Notes: generated by a model not told the origin, from the sequence alone. Positions 31,971 through 43,500 are shown, numbered from the stretch's first letter. The stretch: DNA of 48,592 nucleotides from Planctomycetota bacterium (GCA_016235825.1 JACRIL010000037.1:1-48592); one strand, 5' to 3'. Program-made: numbers and translations.

Positions 31971-31985
31971 TCGATATATGGCGAA
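31970..31985. promoter_or_regulatory. Candidate ArsR operator
   Basis: TTCGATATATGGCGAA is an imperfect palindrome with TTCG/CGAA arms, overlapping the end of the -10 box and the expected transcription start. Its place directly between promoter and arsR fits autoregulation by an ArsR repressor. This is inferred from position; the exact operator of this group is not known to me. Confidence 0.4.
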
Positions 31986-32000
31986 GTATAGGAATAATAT

Positions 32001-32360
32001 ATGAAGGAATTCACGGCGATAACCAGGGCGCTGGCGGATGAAAATCGCGCTCGAATCCTGATGCTGCTGGACGGAGGCGAACTGTGCGTCTGCCAGATTC
32101 TGGAGATGTTCGCCCTTGCGCCCTCGACGATCTCCAAGCATCTGGCGATTCTCTGCCAGGCCGGGCTCGTCGAGTACCGCAAGGCCGGCCGGTGGATTTA
32201 CTACCGCCTGCCGCGGCATCGTTCGGCGCGCGCCGGCGAGGCCATACGCTTCGTCAGAAAATGCCTTGCCGGTTCGCCGCAGGCCGCCAATGACGCCAAA
32301 CGTCTGGCGGCGGTCCGCAGGATGAGCATGAAAACGCTCTGCCGCAGGTACAGGAACTGA
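32001..32360 (+). CDS. arsR: ArsR-family arsenic-responsive repressor
   Basis: A 119-residue winged-helix repressor. ELCVCQILE (residues 27-35) has the paired cysteines (Cys29, Cys31) that bind As(III) or Sb(III) in ArsR proteins, and APSTISKHLAIL is the DNA-reading helix. It would release its operator upon arsenite binding. AGGA stands seven bases before the ATG. It is first in the operon arsR-arsC-acr3; the gap to arsC is 43 bases. Confidence 0.94.
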   Translation: MKEFTAITRALADENRARILMLLDGGELCVCQILEMFALAPSTISKHLAILCQAGLVEYRKAGRWIYYRLPRHRSARAGEAIRFVRKCLAGSPQAANDAKRLAAVRRMSMKTLCRRYRN

Positions 32361-32403
32361 ATCCGGCAGGACGGATGAAAAGCCGGAACTTTGAAAATAA
32401 TCA

Positions 32404-32850
32404 ATGCCTGATAAACTGAAAATCCTGTTTTTATGCACGGGCAATTCGTGCCGCAGCCAGATGGCCGAGGGATGGGCACGGCATCTGAAGTCCGGCCAGA
32501 TTGAGGCGTATTCGGCCGGCATCGAGGTTCACGGGCTCAATCCGCTGGCAGTGCGGACGATGGCCGAGGCGGGCGTGGATATTTCCGGCCATCGGTCAAA
32601 AAACGTCGCGGATGTGAGGCATGTCCCGTTCGATTTCGTCATAACGGTTTGTGACAATGCAAGCGAGACCTGCCCGATATTTCCGGGTAAGGCCAAAGTG
32701 GTTCATGTCGGCTTCGACGACCCGCCCCGTCTGGCAAAGTCGGCCGGATCGGAGGAAGAAGCCCTCGGCCACTACCGCCGCGTGCGAGACGAGATCAAGG
32801 CCTTCGTCCTGTCGCTGCCGGAAGCATTGCGAACGGGCAAAAAGGAATGA
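32404..32850 (+). CDS. arsC: Arsenate reductase, thioredoxin-coupled type
   Basis: A 148-residue enzyme of the low-molecular-weight phosphatase fold that reduces arsenate to arsenite in the cytoplasm. The P-loop is CTGNSCRSQ (Cys11 as nucleophile). The redox pair is Cys83 and Cys90 in VCDNASETCP, the same spacing as in the thioredoxin-dependent Bacillus/Staphylococcus enzymes. DDPPRLAKS carries the general-acid aspartate. The gene lies seven bases upstream of the arsenite exporter, so the reductase and pump are made together. Confidence 0.95.
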   Translation: MPDKLKILFLCTGNSCRSQMAEGWARHLKSGQIEAYSAGIEVHGLNPLAVRTMAEAGVDISGHRSKNVADVRHVPFDFVITVCDNASETCPIFPGKAKVVHVGFDDPPRLAKSAGSEEEALGHYRRVRDEIKAFVLSLPEALRTGKKE

Positions 32851-32857
32851 ATGAAAC

Positions 32858-33937
32858 ATGAGTGAAGGAATTGCAAGGAAACTGTCGTTCCTGGACCGGT
32901 TTCTGACGCTGTGGATTTTTGCGGCTATGGCCGGCGGGGTTCTGCTGGGATATTTCATCCCCCAGGCCGCCTCGTTCATGGAAACGCATTTCCAGGCCGG
33001 CACGACCAACATGCCGATAGCCGTCGGGCTGATTCTCATGATGTATCCTGTTCTGGCGAAGGTGCGATACGAGGCGTTCGGCACGGTTTTCCGTCATCGA
33101 AAAGTCCTGGCCCTGTCGCTGTTCCAGAACTGGATATTGGGTCCCATTGTCATGTTCGCCCTGGCGATCCTGCTTTTGCACGATCTGCCCGATTACGCGG
33201 TGGGACTTATTCTGGTGGGTCTTGCCCGCTGCATCGCGATGGTGCTCGTCTGGAACGATCTTGCCAAGGCAGACCCGGACCTTGTGGCCGGCCTGGTGGC
33301 GTTTAACGCGGTCTTCCAGGTGCTGTTCTACAGCGTTTACGCCTGGATATTCGTAACGCTTCTGCCGCCGGTGTTCGGCATGTCGGGCAGCGTGGTCAAC
33401 GTCAAAGTTGCCGACATAGCCTGGAGCGTGTTCATCTACCTTGGCATACCGTTCATCGCCGGTGTCATCACGCGCTTCAGCCTGCTGGCGGCCAAGGGGC
33501 GGGAATGGTATGAAAAAATCTTCGTCCCGAAAATAAGCCCCATAACCCTTGTGGCCCTGCTGTTCACGATCGTCGTCATGTTCTCTTTCAAGGGAAACCT
33601 GATAATCGAATTACCGATGGACGTGGTCCGCGTGGCCATTCCGCTGACCATCTATTTTGTGGCAATGTTCCTGGCGACCTTCTGGCTGTCGAAGAAGATC
33701 GGCTCGCCCTACGCCCCGGCGGCAACGGTCTCGCTGACGGCGGCCAGCAACGATTTTGAACTGGCCATCGCGGTGGCTGTGGCGGTCTTTGGCATCGGTT
33801 CAGGCGTGGCTTTCGCGACCGTCATAGGCCCGCTGGTCGAGGTCCCCGTGATGCTGGGGCTGGTCAAGGTCTCGCTGTACTTCCAGAGACGATTCTATGT
33901 GAACGAGTCTGTCGCAAACACGAGTGAACGGAGATAA
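32858..33937 (+). CDS. acr3: ACR3-family arsenite efflux transporter
   Basis: A 359-residue membrane protein with ten predicted helices that exports As(III) using the membrane potential. Conserved ACR3 features are [19 protein letters not shown] (the transport cysteine near residue 128), [14 protein letters not shown] helix residues ([15 protein letters not shown]), and the last helices [20 protein letters not shown] with the essential glutamate. It ends the operon. No terminator is seen in the 280 bases that follow, and no gene. Confidence 0.95.
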   Translation: MSEGIARKLSFLDRFLTLWIFAAMAGGVLLGYFIPQAASFMETHFQAGTTNMPIAVGLILMMYPVLAKVRYEAFGTVFRHRKVLALSLFQNWILGPIVMFALAILLLHDLPDYAVGLILVGLARCIAMVLVWNDLAKADPDLVAGLVAFNAVFQVLFYSVYAWIFVTLLPPVFGMSGSVVNVKVADIAWSVFIYLGIPFIAGVITRFSLLAAKGREWYEKIFVPKISPITLVALLFTIVVMFSFKGNLIIELPMDVVRVAIPLTIYFVAMFLATFWLSKKIGSPYAPAATVSLTAASNDFELAIAVAVAVFGIGSGVAFATVIGPLVEVPVMLGLVKVSLYFQRRFYVNESVANTSERR

Positions 33938-34224
33938 GTCGCATTGCGACTCGAAGGAAAACACATACTCGCACACAGATGCGGGCAAGACCGTTTATCC
34001 CGTCAATCTTCGACCTCACCGATTATGTTACCGTCCTGATGCCGCCGCCGCCACCGCCCGAATAGGGGCATCCTTGCCGATTTCATTGGAACAGCCGGAA
34101 TCATAATTTTCAAACATTTATTCCTGAAGGTCTGTTACTACCAGGAGCAGTATTTGTTTTACATGCAAATTGGACGATATCAATGCCCGCGCGCAAAATT
34201 AAAATGCCATAAACTGTGCGGCAT
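33938..34224. other. Intergenic region without a recognisable feature
   Basis: The 287 bases between acr3 (+) and the FtsB-like gene (-) hold no convincing gene, RNA or terminator. A weak AATGCC/GGCATT hairpin at 34203-34225 overlaps the stop of the FtsB-like gene. Confidence 0.4.
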
Positions 34225-36202
<1,978 letters not shown>

Positions 36203-36248
36203 TTATTATCGGACTCTGGGAGACCTGGACCTTAACCATTCATTTCAC

Positions 36249-36403
36249 AGTAGCATGGACGTCTCGTCCATGAGTATCAGGGGCGTCTCACCCCTGGAAT
36301 CAGATGGCAGCGGCAAAATACACGGCCAGGATGGCCATGATACTCATGGGCAAGGCTTGTCCGGCGTAGTCTTGGCGAAGCCGGCTGCCCATGCTACTTT
36401 TCA
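36249..36403. repeat. Array of short hairpins, copy 3, with a nested insertion
   Basis: Units in order: CATGGACGTCTCGTCCATG, CAGGGGCGTCTCACCCCTG, a CACGGCCAGGATGGCCATG unit, and CATGGGCA...TGCCCATG, whose loop is filled by the 30 bp mini-hairpin (36356-36385). The array ends GTAGCATGG and CCATGCTAC can pair. It occupies the shared region between the divergent eno and Nudix genes. Confidence 0.85.
36356..36385. repeat. 30 bp mini-hairpin, copy 2 (nested)
   Basis: Differs from the copy at 25751 by a single base within GTAGTCTTGG and at its last base. It sits exactly in the loop of CATGGGCA/TGCCCATG. Confidence 0.85.
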
Positions 36404-36462
36404 ACTGGCTGATATGATACTCGCCTGTCGAATTCGATCAAGACCCGATATAATCTGATATC

Positions 36463-37002
36463 ATGGAACGCAGGAGATTCGAGTTCGACGAGTTGATGTA
36501 CCAGGGGCGTGTGATGGAGATACATCGGGTCGGCGTGCGGATGCCCGACGGCTCGGTCGTGCCGCGCGACTGGGCGCATTACAACGGCGCGGCCGTCATC
36601 CTGCCGATACTGGGCGACGGCCAGGCGGTGCTCATCCGTAACTTCCGCTTCGCGGTCGATGAAAATCTTTACGAGCTGCCGGCCGGCATGGTCGATAAGG
36701 GCGAGTCGCCGCTGGAGGCCGCCGGCCGCGAACTGGCGGAAGAGACCGGCTACCGGGCCGGCAGAATAGAAAAACTCGGCGAGTTTTTCTGCGCGCCGGG
36801 AACCAGCGACGAACTGATGCACATCTACCTGGCCGAGGAACTCGCCGGCGGGCCGCAGGACCTGGAGGATTACGAGCAGATCACGGTGCACGCCTTTTCG
36901 CAGGACAAACTGAAGGCTATGATAATGGAAGGCAAGATCCGCGACGCCAAGACCATCGCGGGCCTGGCACTGTATTGGATGCGGCGCGACGGGGCTAAAT
37001 AA
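36463..37002 (+). CDS. Nudix hydrolase, ADP-ribose pyrophosphatase type
   Basis: A 179-residue protein with a complete Nudix box GX5EX7REUXEEXGU from Gly75 to Tyr97 (GMVDKGE, then RELAEETGY). FRFAVDENLYELPAG before it and the domain-swapped N-terminal strands (GRVMEIHRVGVRMPDG) are as in NudF/ADP-ribose pyrophosphatases. It would hydrolyse ADP-ribose or a similar nucleoside diphosphate sugar. It is divergent from eno across a hairpin array. No clear ribosome-binding site is seen, though the start is well supported by the family's length. Confidence 0.9.
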   Translation: MERRRFEFDELMYQGRVMEIHRVGVRMPDGSVVPRDWAHYNGAAVILPILGDGQAVLIRNFRFAVDENLYELPAGMVDKGESPLEAAGRELAEETGYRAGRIEKLGEFFCAPGTSDELMHIYLAEELAGGPQDLEDYEQITVHAFSQDKLKAMIMEGKIRDAKTIAGLALYWMRRDGAK

Positions 37003-37186
37003 CATGAGGTTGTCATCATAGAACATGGTGAATGAGATGGCGGCTCCACAGAATAACAACATAGTGTTTAACACTTTACGGCCACCGGCAGGAACTGATA
37101 ATGGATTGGCTACGGGTGGACTATGCCGGACAAATCCGGCGGCGGTTTTATTTCATCGCATAAATTTTCGGAAGGGAAATAATACC

Positions 37187-37700
37187 TTGCAAGTTCAGTG
37201 CGACCGATTTTTCCGGAGCAGTTGTTTTCAGCCCGTCAGGGCGTTTGATAGTAGCCCAGGGTGGAGCGAAGTCCGCCGTCAGGCGGACGAAGCGGAACCC
37301 TGGGAATACCCATTTAATGAAGTTTCAAAGTTTCGTTCCCGCCACAGGCAGACGTGGCAAAATTCTTCATCCGCTCCAGCCAATGTTCTCCGGCGCAATA
37401 TTTATCTGTTGTGGTGGGCAAAACCATCCTCATTCGGCTTCGCCAAGGGATGGGCGTTGTTTTTTTTCGGGAACCGTAAATGTCCCGCTGAAAATCGTCG
37501 GCCGGATTCTTCCACGATCTTGTTTCATCTGCCGTGGCGCGAGCAGGAATTTGAAACATCTCAAATGACGCCAGACCCCGGGTTCCGCTTCGTCCGCCTG
37601 ATGGCGGACTCGCTGCACTCGGGGCTACTATCAAACGCCCTGACGGGCTTACAGGATGGACTTGTCAGGTGCAGTGTCGGAACAATACCCAACGCGTTTT
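37187..37700. repeat. Composite inverted hairpin element, copy C
   Basis: Same plan as copies A and B. The left arm outer stem is CCCAGGGT (37255) with ACCCTGGG (37297), and the inner stem is GTCCGCC-GTCA-GGCGGAC. The flanking small hairpin is GCCCGTCAGGGC. The right arm (about 37575-37650) repeats it inverted, with GGGGCTACTATC. In the centre, CCATCC and GGATGG flank a partial copy of the mini-hairpin in reverse orientation (CGGCTTCGCCAAGG). It separates the Nudix and rhomboid genes and holds no gene. Confidence 0.9.
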
Positions 37701-37717
37701 TCGGATGAGAACCTGAA

Positions 37718-38572
37718 ATGGGTTTGCGTAACCAAAATCAATGGGGCGACAGCAACAACGATCCGACCAGCGGCGGTCAGTCAGGCGGCGGCCTGAGGCT
37801 GGCACTGCCCAAACCCACACCGGCGGTCATCGCCATAATGATCGCATGCGCCGCACTGTTCATAATTCCGATTTTCAGCACAACCCTGCGAAGTTGGCTT
37901 TTTAAGAATCTGGATATATCCCTGTCCGGCGCCGGCGAAGTCTGGCGATTCATTACATTCCAGTTCCTGCACGCCGATGCCTCGCACTTCATGTGGAACA
38001 TGGTGGGATTGTATTTTTTCGCCCCACCGCTGGAGCGTGCATGGGGATCGCGGCATTTTACCGCATTTTATCTGTTCTGCGGTACGGTCGCCGGACTTTG
38101 TTACATAGTAATGTCAATGGTGGTGCCGAATCTGTCGCCTCTAGTCGGGGCTTCGGGCGGGATCATGGGCTGTCTGATGGCCTGCGCGATACTTTATCCG
38201 GAGATGATTTTCATCATCGTGCCGATCCGCTGGGCGGCGGCGTTTCTGGTGGCGCTGTACCTTCTTTCGATTTTGAGCGACAGGAACTATTCCGACGCCG
38301 CGCACCTGGGCGGGATGATGGCGGCGGCAATCTGGATTGCGGCCGGCCGGGCAGCGGCCCATTATGATTGGGGCCCGTGGTCCATCGCCGACAGGATGCG
38401 GCAGCGCTCCAGACAGAGACAGGCGCAGAGGCTGGCGAAGTTACAACAGGAGGCCGACAGGATTCTCGACAAGGTCCACACACAGGGCATTGCCAGCCTC
38501 ACCGACCGGGAGAAAAAGACGCTTCAGGACGCCACCCGCCTGCAGCGGGAACACGACCGGCAGGGGAGATAG
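37718..38572 (+). CDS. Rhomboid-family intramembrane serine protease
   Basis: A 284-residue membrane protease with six core helices. SHFMWNMVGLYFFA holds the conserved Asn94. VGASGGIMG has the catalytic serine (Ser146, GxSG), and DAAHLGGMMAA the catalytic histidine (His196). It cleaves substrates within the membrane. A cytoplasmic tail of about 70 residues (DRMRQRSRQRQAQRLAKLQQ onward) is charged and probably coiled coil, ending KKTLQDATRLQREHDRQG, as in other planctomycete rhomboids. The start at 37718 follows repeat C directly and has no clear ribosome-binding site. Confidence 0.93.
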   Translation: MGLRNQNQWGDSNNDPTSGGQSGGGLRLALPKPTPAVIAIMIACAALFIIPIFSTTLRSWLFKNLDISLSGAGEVWRFITFQFLHADASHFMWNMVGLYFFAPPLERAWGSRHFTAFYLFCGTVAGLCYIVMSMVVPNLSPLVGASGGIMGCLMACAILYPEMIFIIVPIRWAAAFLVALYLLSILSDRNYSDAAHLGGMMAAAIWIAAGRAAAHYDWGPWSIADRMRQRSRQRQAQRLAKLQQEADRILDKVHTQGIASLTDREKKTLQDATRLQREHDRQGR

Positions 38573-38630
38573 GAATTCGGGCCGTAAAGCCATTTTTCAA
38601 AACGGCATGCGGATTAAAATGCACGGTTTT

Positions 38631-41600
38631 CTATTTGCACCATTCCGGGTTCCATTTTTCGAGTTCCGGCTCGTATATCAGGGCCATGGACGCCAGATTC
38701 TGGATGTTGCAGTCGCAGCCGCTGCCGGACATAGGCGCGTTGAGCAGGCCGTCGGCGGCTATAAGGCTGCCGCTGCAACTGGGTCTGATCCCGCTGAGGT
38801 GTATCGGCCCCTTTTTGTGCTCGATGTCATAATATGCCGACGATGATGAACGGAAGGTGAGGAGGTGCTTGCTGCCCAGAGGCGGATCGCAGCCCTTGCC
38901 GGGTTTTGCCCAGCTCCAGAGCGACTTGCCCGTGCGCAGATTATAGGCGCTGCCGTGAATCAGGGTTTCATCGCTGACAATCGTCGTCCAGTAAGCCTTG
39001 ACCGTGGTGTTCCAAAGCGTCTTCCCATCTTTGCCCTGGTAGGCGATGAGTTTGTTGGTTACATCCTCGGCCGTCATGCCCGGCGTCAGATAATTGCTCC
39101 CCTGGAGACCACGAATGAGAATGTCGTGTTTTTCCGAATATGCCAGGCACGGCGACCTGACCATATCCTCGGCGGTCGTCCAGACTTCCTTGCCGGTGCG
39201 GATATCCAGGGCCAGCAGCGCGGGTTTGGCGCCGGCATCGACCTTCCGCTTGAGGCAGTCCAACGCATCCTGCGGGAGGTTATCGATGCAGAAGACCTTT
39301 CCACCTCCGACGGCGATCCCGCTGTGCCGGAATCCGAAGACGGCGTCCCGCTTCCAGAGCATCTTCCCGCTGACGCGATCCATAGCGACCAGTTGTGCGC
39401 TCGACGCGGCGTTCCAGTGATCGATCCCCAACTGGTTGGACCAATCTTTCCCGGCATCCCACGATTGCACCGAAATGCCGGCGATGAGCAGGTCCTCCCA
39501 GACGGCGATATGGCCCCACTGGACATTGTCCGGCGGCTTGAATTCGGGAATGTCCTTGCCGGTTTCCGGATCGAGCCTCAGGCATTTCTCGCCCAGGCAG
39601 ATATAGATACAATCCGGCAACGTTACGCACCTGTTGCCGAGGGTGGCCGTGCTCCGAGGCCGGTAGCCCTGATACTTATCGATAGGAGTCCTCACGTTGC
39701 TAACCTCGTATTGCTTGTAGAGACCGGGCATTTCCCTGGTCCAGAGCATGCGGCCGGTGTAAACATCGAAGGCCGAGAGCCTCCCGCATCGCTGCACTAT
39801 CAGTCGTCCGCCGGCTGCCTGCGGCCGGGGGGCGCCTGAATGGCGGTCGGGAAACAGTTTCTCATATTCATTCGCATCCTGCGGACGGGCGCCGAACCAC
39901 AGGACCGCCAGGGGCGCTTTGGCCAGGTCATCCTGCGGAGCGCAGGTGTTGGCGGAATCCGCGTTCTCGTGGTTCCACCATGCCGAGCCGGCAAGGGCGC
40001 CGGCGCGCACAATCAGCGTAAATGCGCCGGCGGACTTTTTCTCCGCGCCCGGCATGGCGGCGGCGTCCGCCTGAATCGCCGCGTCCAGGCATGCCGCACC
40101 GCCGTAAGGCCGCAGCATTGAATACAGTTTGGCGCTGAAGCCGCCTTTGACGGCGTTCCAGTCCTCAGAGACGATGAGGCTGGCTATATACGGCGGAAGA
40201 GCGAACGCGGCAGGATCGCCGACGCGGAGGCTCGCTCGCCGGCCGTAAAGCCCGGCCTCGTCCAGCCGGCGACGGATGCCGTCCACCTTTGCGGCATCGC
40301 CATCCACGCCGATCACGTGGAGTTCGGAGCGATTCACAAGCTCTTCGATGAGCCGGCCGTCCTTGAGGCCCAGCACCAGGCAATACCCTTTTGGCGTTTT
40401 GCAGGCTTCCAGGATAGCGGCAGCCTTGCGAGACGATTCGTCCGCCGGCGGGGCCGGCGGTTTGACGGCGGGATATGTGCGCCCGGTCCCCGCGGCGCCG
40501 AAGCAATACAGACCGCCCTCGCGCGTGGAGACGAAGAGCTTGCCGCGAGCCGCTATCATGCCGCCGATCGTGCCCTTCACCGGGGCATTCCACGATTCCT
40601 TGCCCTCCGGCAGATCCAGGGCTGTTACGTTCTGGCCCCGCGAGACGTAAAGGCGCTTGCCGGCCTTCAGCCAGACCGCGTCGGCATCCGCGGCGGAACC
40701 CTTCCACGCCGAGGCAGGCGCGCTCTGGATGAACTTATGTTCGTAGTCATGATTGCTCGTGTTATCCGGGATATTCGCGCTCTGCAGATCGTAAGCGCAG
40801 ACGTTTTTTTCGACAACGTACGCGGTATCGCCGTCCAGCACCGGCCAGAGGGACCACAGTGCGGGGGCTTTTCGGCCCTGCACGCTTAAACAGGGGCCCA
40901 GGCCGCCGGTCTTCAGGTCGAACATGAGGCCGCCGTTGAAATAGAATTTTTCCGTGGCGGCGACGAAGGAGTTGCCGTACTTCCAGCCGGTCATGTAATG
41001 GACGAGTTGTCCGCTCTTGAGGTCGAATATCGCCGGTCGCGACCGGCCGCTGGGAACGATCAGCTTTCCTCCGGCCGCCGCGAGGTATCCCTGAGGCGAA
41101 GGCCCGCCCACGCCTTTGCTGCCGTGGGGATTGGGCGGCGAGATGGCGCCGGTCTTGTCGTTCTTCCAGACGGCCTTGCCCGTCTCCGCCTCGACGGCGC
41201 AGATGGAGACGCCCATAAACGGCCAGATGCCGGCCGCGAAATAAACCTTGTCGTCGGCCAGCACCGGGGCGCCCCGCGCCGGCCACGACGATATCAGCCT
41301 GCCGTTGCCCAGTCCGATGCGTTCGGCGGGCGCGGCTAAAAACTTCCAAAGCAGCTTGCCGCCGCCCACGTCGAGACAATAAAGATTCCCGTCGTCGGAG
41401 GCGAAGATGACCCGCCCCTTCCAGTAAACCGGGGCGAAGCGTATAGGTCCCTCGGCGAAAAAGGACCATTTTTCATCGCCTGTTTCCGCGTCCAGGGCCA
41501 GCAGCTTGTCGCAATGAAGCCCGACGAAAAGCGTGCCATCTGCGACGATCGGCTCGTATACGAGGTCGAAGGCCTGCCGCGGCTCCCACGGCCATGCGGG

Positions 41601-41804
41601 CTGGGGCGCGGGGAACTCGCGGCTCCACTTGAGGGTCATCACGGCCGGCAGTTCGTGCGGCGTGGCCGCCGTCCGCCCAGCGGAGTATCGCCATGCGGGC
41701 CAGTCTTCGGCGGATGCCGCCCCGGTAACAGTCGGCGTCTGGCCGACGACCTGCCCGGCCAGAAGAATCAGGCCCAATGCCGTTATCGCTATCGAAAGCC
41801 TCAT
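38631..41804 (-). CDS. Secreted PQQ-type beta-propeller protein with embedded methyltransferase-like domain
   Basis: A 1057-residue exported protein with a signal peptide (MRLSIAITALGLILLAGQVVG). Two sets of beta-propeller blades of the PQQ/BamB kind are present, recognisable by ALDAETGDEKWSF, CLDVGGGKLLWKF, AVEAETGKAVWK, and later AFDVYTGRMLWTREM and RLDPETGKDIPEF. Between the halves (about residues 470-600) is a Rossmann-like stretch, GYCLVLGLKDGRLIEELV, then HVIGVDGDAAKVDGIRRRLD and SLIVSEDW. It resembles a class I methyltransferase with a degenerate glycine motif. This combination recurs in planctomycetes. Whether the inserted domain is catalytic, and how that fits export, is unknown. AGG is seven bases before the ATG. 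Confidence 0.82.
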   Translation of the reverse strand: MRLSIAITALGLILLAGQVVGQTPTVTGAASAEDWPAWRYSAGRTAATPHELPAVMTLKWSREFPAPQPAWPWEPRQAFDLVYEPIVADGTLFVGLHCDKLLALDAETGDEKWSFFAEGPIRFAPVYWKGRVIFASDDGNLYCLDVGGGKLLWKFLAAPAERIGLGNGRLISSWPARGAPVLADDKVYFAAGIWPFMGVSICAVEAETGKAVWKNDKTGAISPPNPHGSKGVGGPSPQGYLAAAGGKLIVPSGRSRPAIFDLKSGQLVHYMTGWKYGNSFVAATEKFYFNGGLMFDLKTGGLGPCLSVQGRKAPALWSLWPVLDGDTAYVVEKNVCAYDLQSANIPDNTSNHDYEHKFIQSAPASAWKGSAADADAVWLKAGKRLYVSRGQNVTALDLPEGKESWNAPVKGTIGGMIAARGKLFVSTREGGLYCFGAAGTGRTYPAVKPPAPPADESSRKAAAILEACKTPKGYCLVLGLKDGRLIEELVNRSELHVIGVDGDAAKVDGIRRRLDEAGLYGRRASLRVGDPAAFALPPYIASLIVSEDWNAVKGGFSAKLYSMLRPYGGAACLDAAIQADAAAMPGAEKKSAGAFTLIVRAGALAGSAWWNHENADSANTCAPQDDLAKAPLAVLWFGARPQDANEYEKLFPDRHSGAPRPQAAGGRLIVQRCGRLSAFDVYTGRMLWTREMPGLYKQYEVSNVRTPIDKYQGYRPRSTATLGNRCVTLPDCIYICLGEKCLRLDPETGKDIPEFKPPDNVQWGHIAVWEDLLIAGISVQSWDAGKDWSNQLGIDHWNAASSAQLVAMDRVSGKMLWKRDAVFGFRHSGIAVGGGKVFCIDNLPQDALDCLKRKVDAGAKPALLALDIRTGKEVWTTAEDMVRSPCLAYSEKHDILIRGLQGSNYLTPGMTAEDVTNKLIAYQGKDGKTLWNTTVKAYWTTIVSDETLIHGSAYNLRTGKSLWSWAKPGKGCDPPLGSKHLLTFRSSSSAYYDIEHKKGPIHLSGIRPSCSGSLIAADGLLNAPMSGSGCDCNIQNLASMALIYEPELEKWNPEWCK

Positions 41805-41889
41805 TGTGCGCCTGCCCTTCGGGAGCATTCGTTTGGATACGGTTGCAATACTCAATACTTACTTGGCCGAAGGCAGGAAAAGGTTACAG

Positions 41890-43302
41890 CTAATTCCTGT
41901 GGACGGATGTGCTTGTGGGGGCATCGGCCTTCTGGGTAGAACTGGCCGGCTTGAAGCTGGGCGGATCGGCCGTGAAGGTCGAGACCGACTGCGGTGGCAG
42001 GTCGGCCTTCAGACTTCCGCCATCGGCCACCTGGATCGGCGCCAGGGCTTTGCCGAACGCCTTTTCCGGAACCGACGTAACGCTGGCCTCATAAGTCCCG
42101 GCCGACAGGTTGTCGATGGTAACGGTTTGCGGCTGATCGGAGGTATTCAGCAGAACTATGACAGGCTTTTTCTTCTGTGGCGTCAGGAAGGCCACGCCCT
42201 TGACCTCATTGGTTTCGCCTTCCAGCTTCACCCGCACCGCGCCGGGGCGGATGTAGTGCGAAAACTGGCGAATATGCCAGCCTGTTGAATTGAGCGCCAG
42301 TTCCTTGCTGTCGGAGGCCGGGGCCATCCATTCATTGTACTTGAAAGTGTAAAAAAGGCCCGTGCCGTAGCGGTCCCAGACGGCGGCGTCTGCCTCGGCA
42401 AGGCACAGGTAGATGTGCCTCGCCACGTTCATGTTGTCCTGTTCCATCCACTCGGTCTGGGCTGTGGTAACGCCAAATTTCTTCGCCCAGTCGCGGGTCG
42501 CGTTGCGAGCCTCGACATTGTTGCAGCCGCCGTGATAGAGGTGGTAGGTGATCTGCCTGAAGTTATCGAGCGCACCTGGCGTAGACTTCATGGCCTCCAT
42601 GTACTTGGGTATCTGGGCCACTGTTACGCATTCCGGACCGCTCATCTTCGTCCTGAAGCCGGCCTTGGCGATCTTGGCCCCGGTCGCCGCGGTAAGTTGG
42701 GCGCAAAGCTTCGGATCGCCCGGACGCTGGTTGCCCGGTTCGTTCAGGACCGACCAGTAATCCGGCTCAATCCCGTACTTTTCCTTCAGGTGCTTCAGGA
42801 AGGTAACTGCCATCTCCGCATAATTGTCCGGCTCGAGCAGAAAAGCGGGCGTCAGCTTGCTCCGCAGGTCATAGCTGATATAGAGCACCATCTTCTCGCC
42901 GATGGACTCTATCCTTTTTTTCATCGGCAGGATATGCGTCTCGACCTTGTGGTCCTGCCACGCGAAGCGCCAGGCCTTGTCGTTGTTTTCCAGCTTGATC
43001 TGAGGCCCGACCTCCAGCCGCATGCGCGTGATGCCCACGTCGAACACCAATGAGTCGTGCTGGCGGGCGATGAGCTTGAGCGGAAGGTCTTTGTTGACGG
43101 CAAGCTTGTCCAGCGTCTCCAGCGTCGGAGATTTCAGCCATTCCTCGAACGGAAAACCGCCCGGCGTCGGGATGCAGCTCCAGGCCTCCCAGGTCTGATA
43201 GGCCGTCTTCGGATCGAGCTTCAGTTTTACGGGTTCACCCGCCTGCGCCGCCAGTGCGGCCGCCAGAATCGGGATGATCGCGAAACAATCCCGGAATTTC
43301 AT
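41890..43302 (-). CDS. Secreted GH30-like glycoside hydrolase
   Basis: A 470-residue exported enzyme with a signal peptide (MKFRDCFAIIPILAAALAAQA). The mature part opens QTWEAWSCIPT as in GH30 enzymes. The TIM barrel has PDYWSVLNEPGNQ (acid/base Glu near residue 188) and TTAQTEWMEQD (nucleophile Glu near residue 284), the two catalytic glutamates of clan GH-A. A C-terminal beta-sandwich follows, with HYIRPGAVRVK and VVLLNTSDQPQTVTI. Substrate may be xylan or a beta-glucan; the family call is by motif and layout. Downstream of the ATG at 43302 is a proper leader; AAGGA lies eight bases before it. It is divergent from an AraC regulator that may control it. Confidence 0.78.
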   Translation of the reverse strand: MKFRDCFAIIPILAAALAAQAGEPVKLKLDPKTAYQTWEAWSCIPTPGGFPFEEWLKSPTLETLDKLAVNKDLPLKLIARQHDSLVFDVGITRMRLEVGPQIKLENNDKAWRFAWQDHKVETHILPMKKRIESIGEKMVLYISYDLRSKLTPAFLLEPDNYAEMAVTFLKHLKEKYGIEPDYWSVLNEPGNQRPGDPKLCAQLTAATGAKIAKAGFRTKMSGPECVTVAQIPKYMEAMKSTPGALDNFRQITYHLYHGGCNNVEARNATRDWAKKFGVTTAQTEWMEQDNMNVARHIYLCLAEADAAVWDRYGTGLFYTFKYNEWMAPASDSKELALNSTGWHIRQFSHYIRPGAVRVKLEGETNEVKGVAFLTPQKKKPVIVLLNTSDQPQTVTIDNLSAGTYEASVTSVPEKAFGKALAPIQVADGGSLKADLPPQSVSTFTADPPSFKPASSTQKADAPTSTSVHRN

Positions 43303-43469
43303 ATAAGGTTCCTTTCCCGGCCGGATCATTAACCTGTTCTAATCCGGAGATTCAAGGGTGCGGCATTTCCCTCCGGATCAAACATATTTTTTACCGCCCA
43401 CGGATGCAATATGACGAGGCCGTAGTTTCTATGGACAATTCCGACTATTCCTTATTGCCGGCCGGGGTG

Positions 43470-43484
43470 CATCACATTATGATG
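43470..43484. promoter_or_regulatory. Palindrome in the intergenic region of the GH30-like/AraC pair
   Basis: CATCACATTATGATG is an inverted repeat with CATCA/TGATG arms, in the 269-base region between the two divergent genes. It could bind the AraC-type regulator; this is inference from position. Confidence 0.35.
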
Positions 43485-43500
43485 TCTGGCAGCCCGTGCC

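Noticed and set aside
33924..34106. 60-residue plus-strand frame after acr3
   Set aside because: Begins within the end of acr3 in another frame, has no ribosome-binding site and no recognisable motif.
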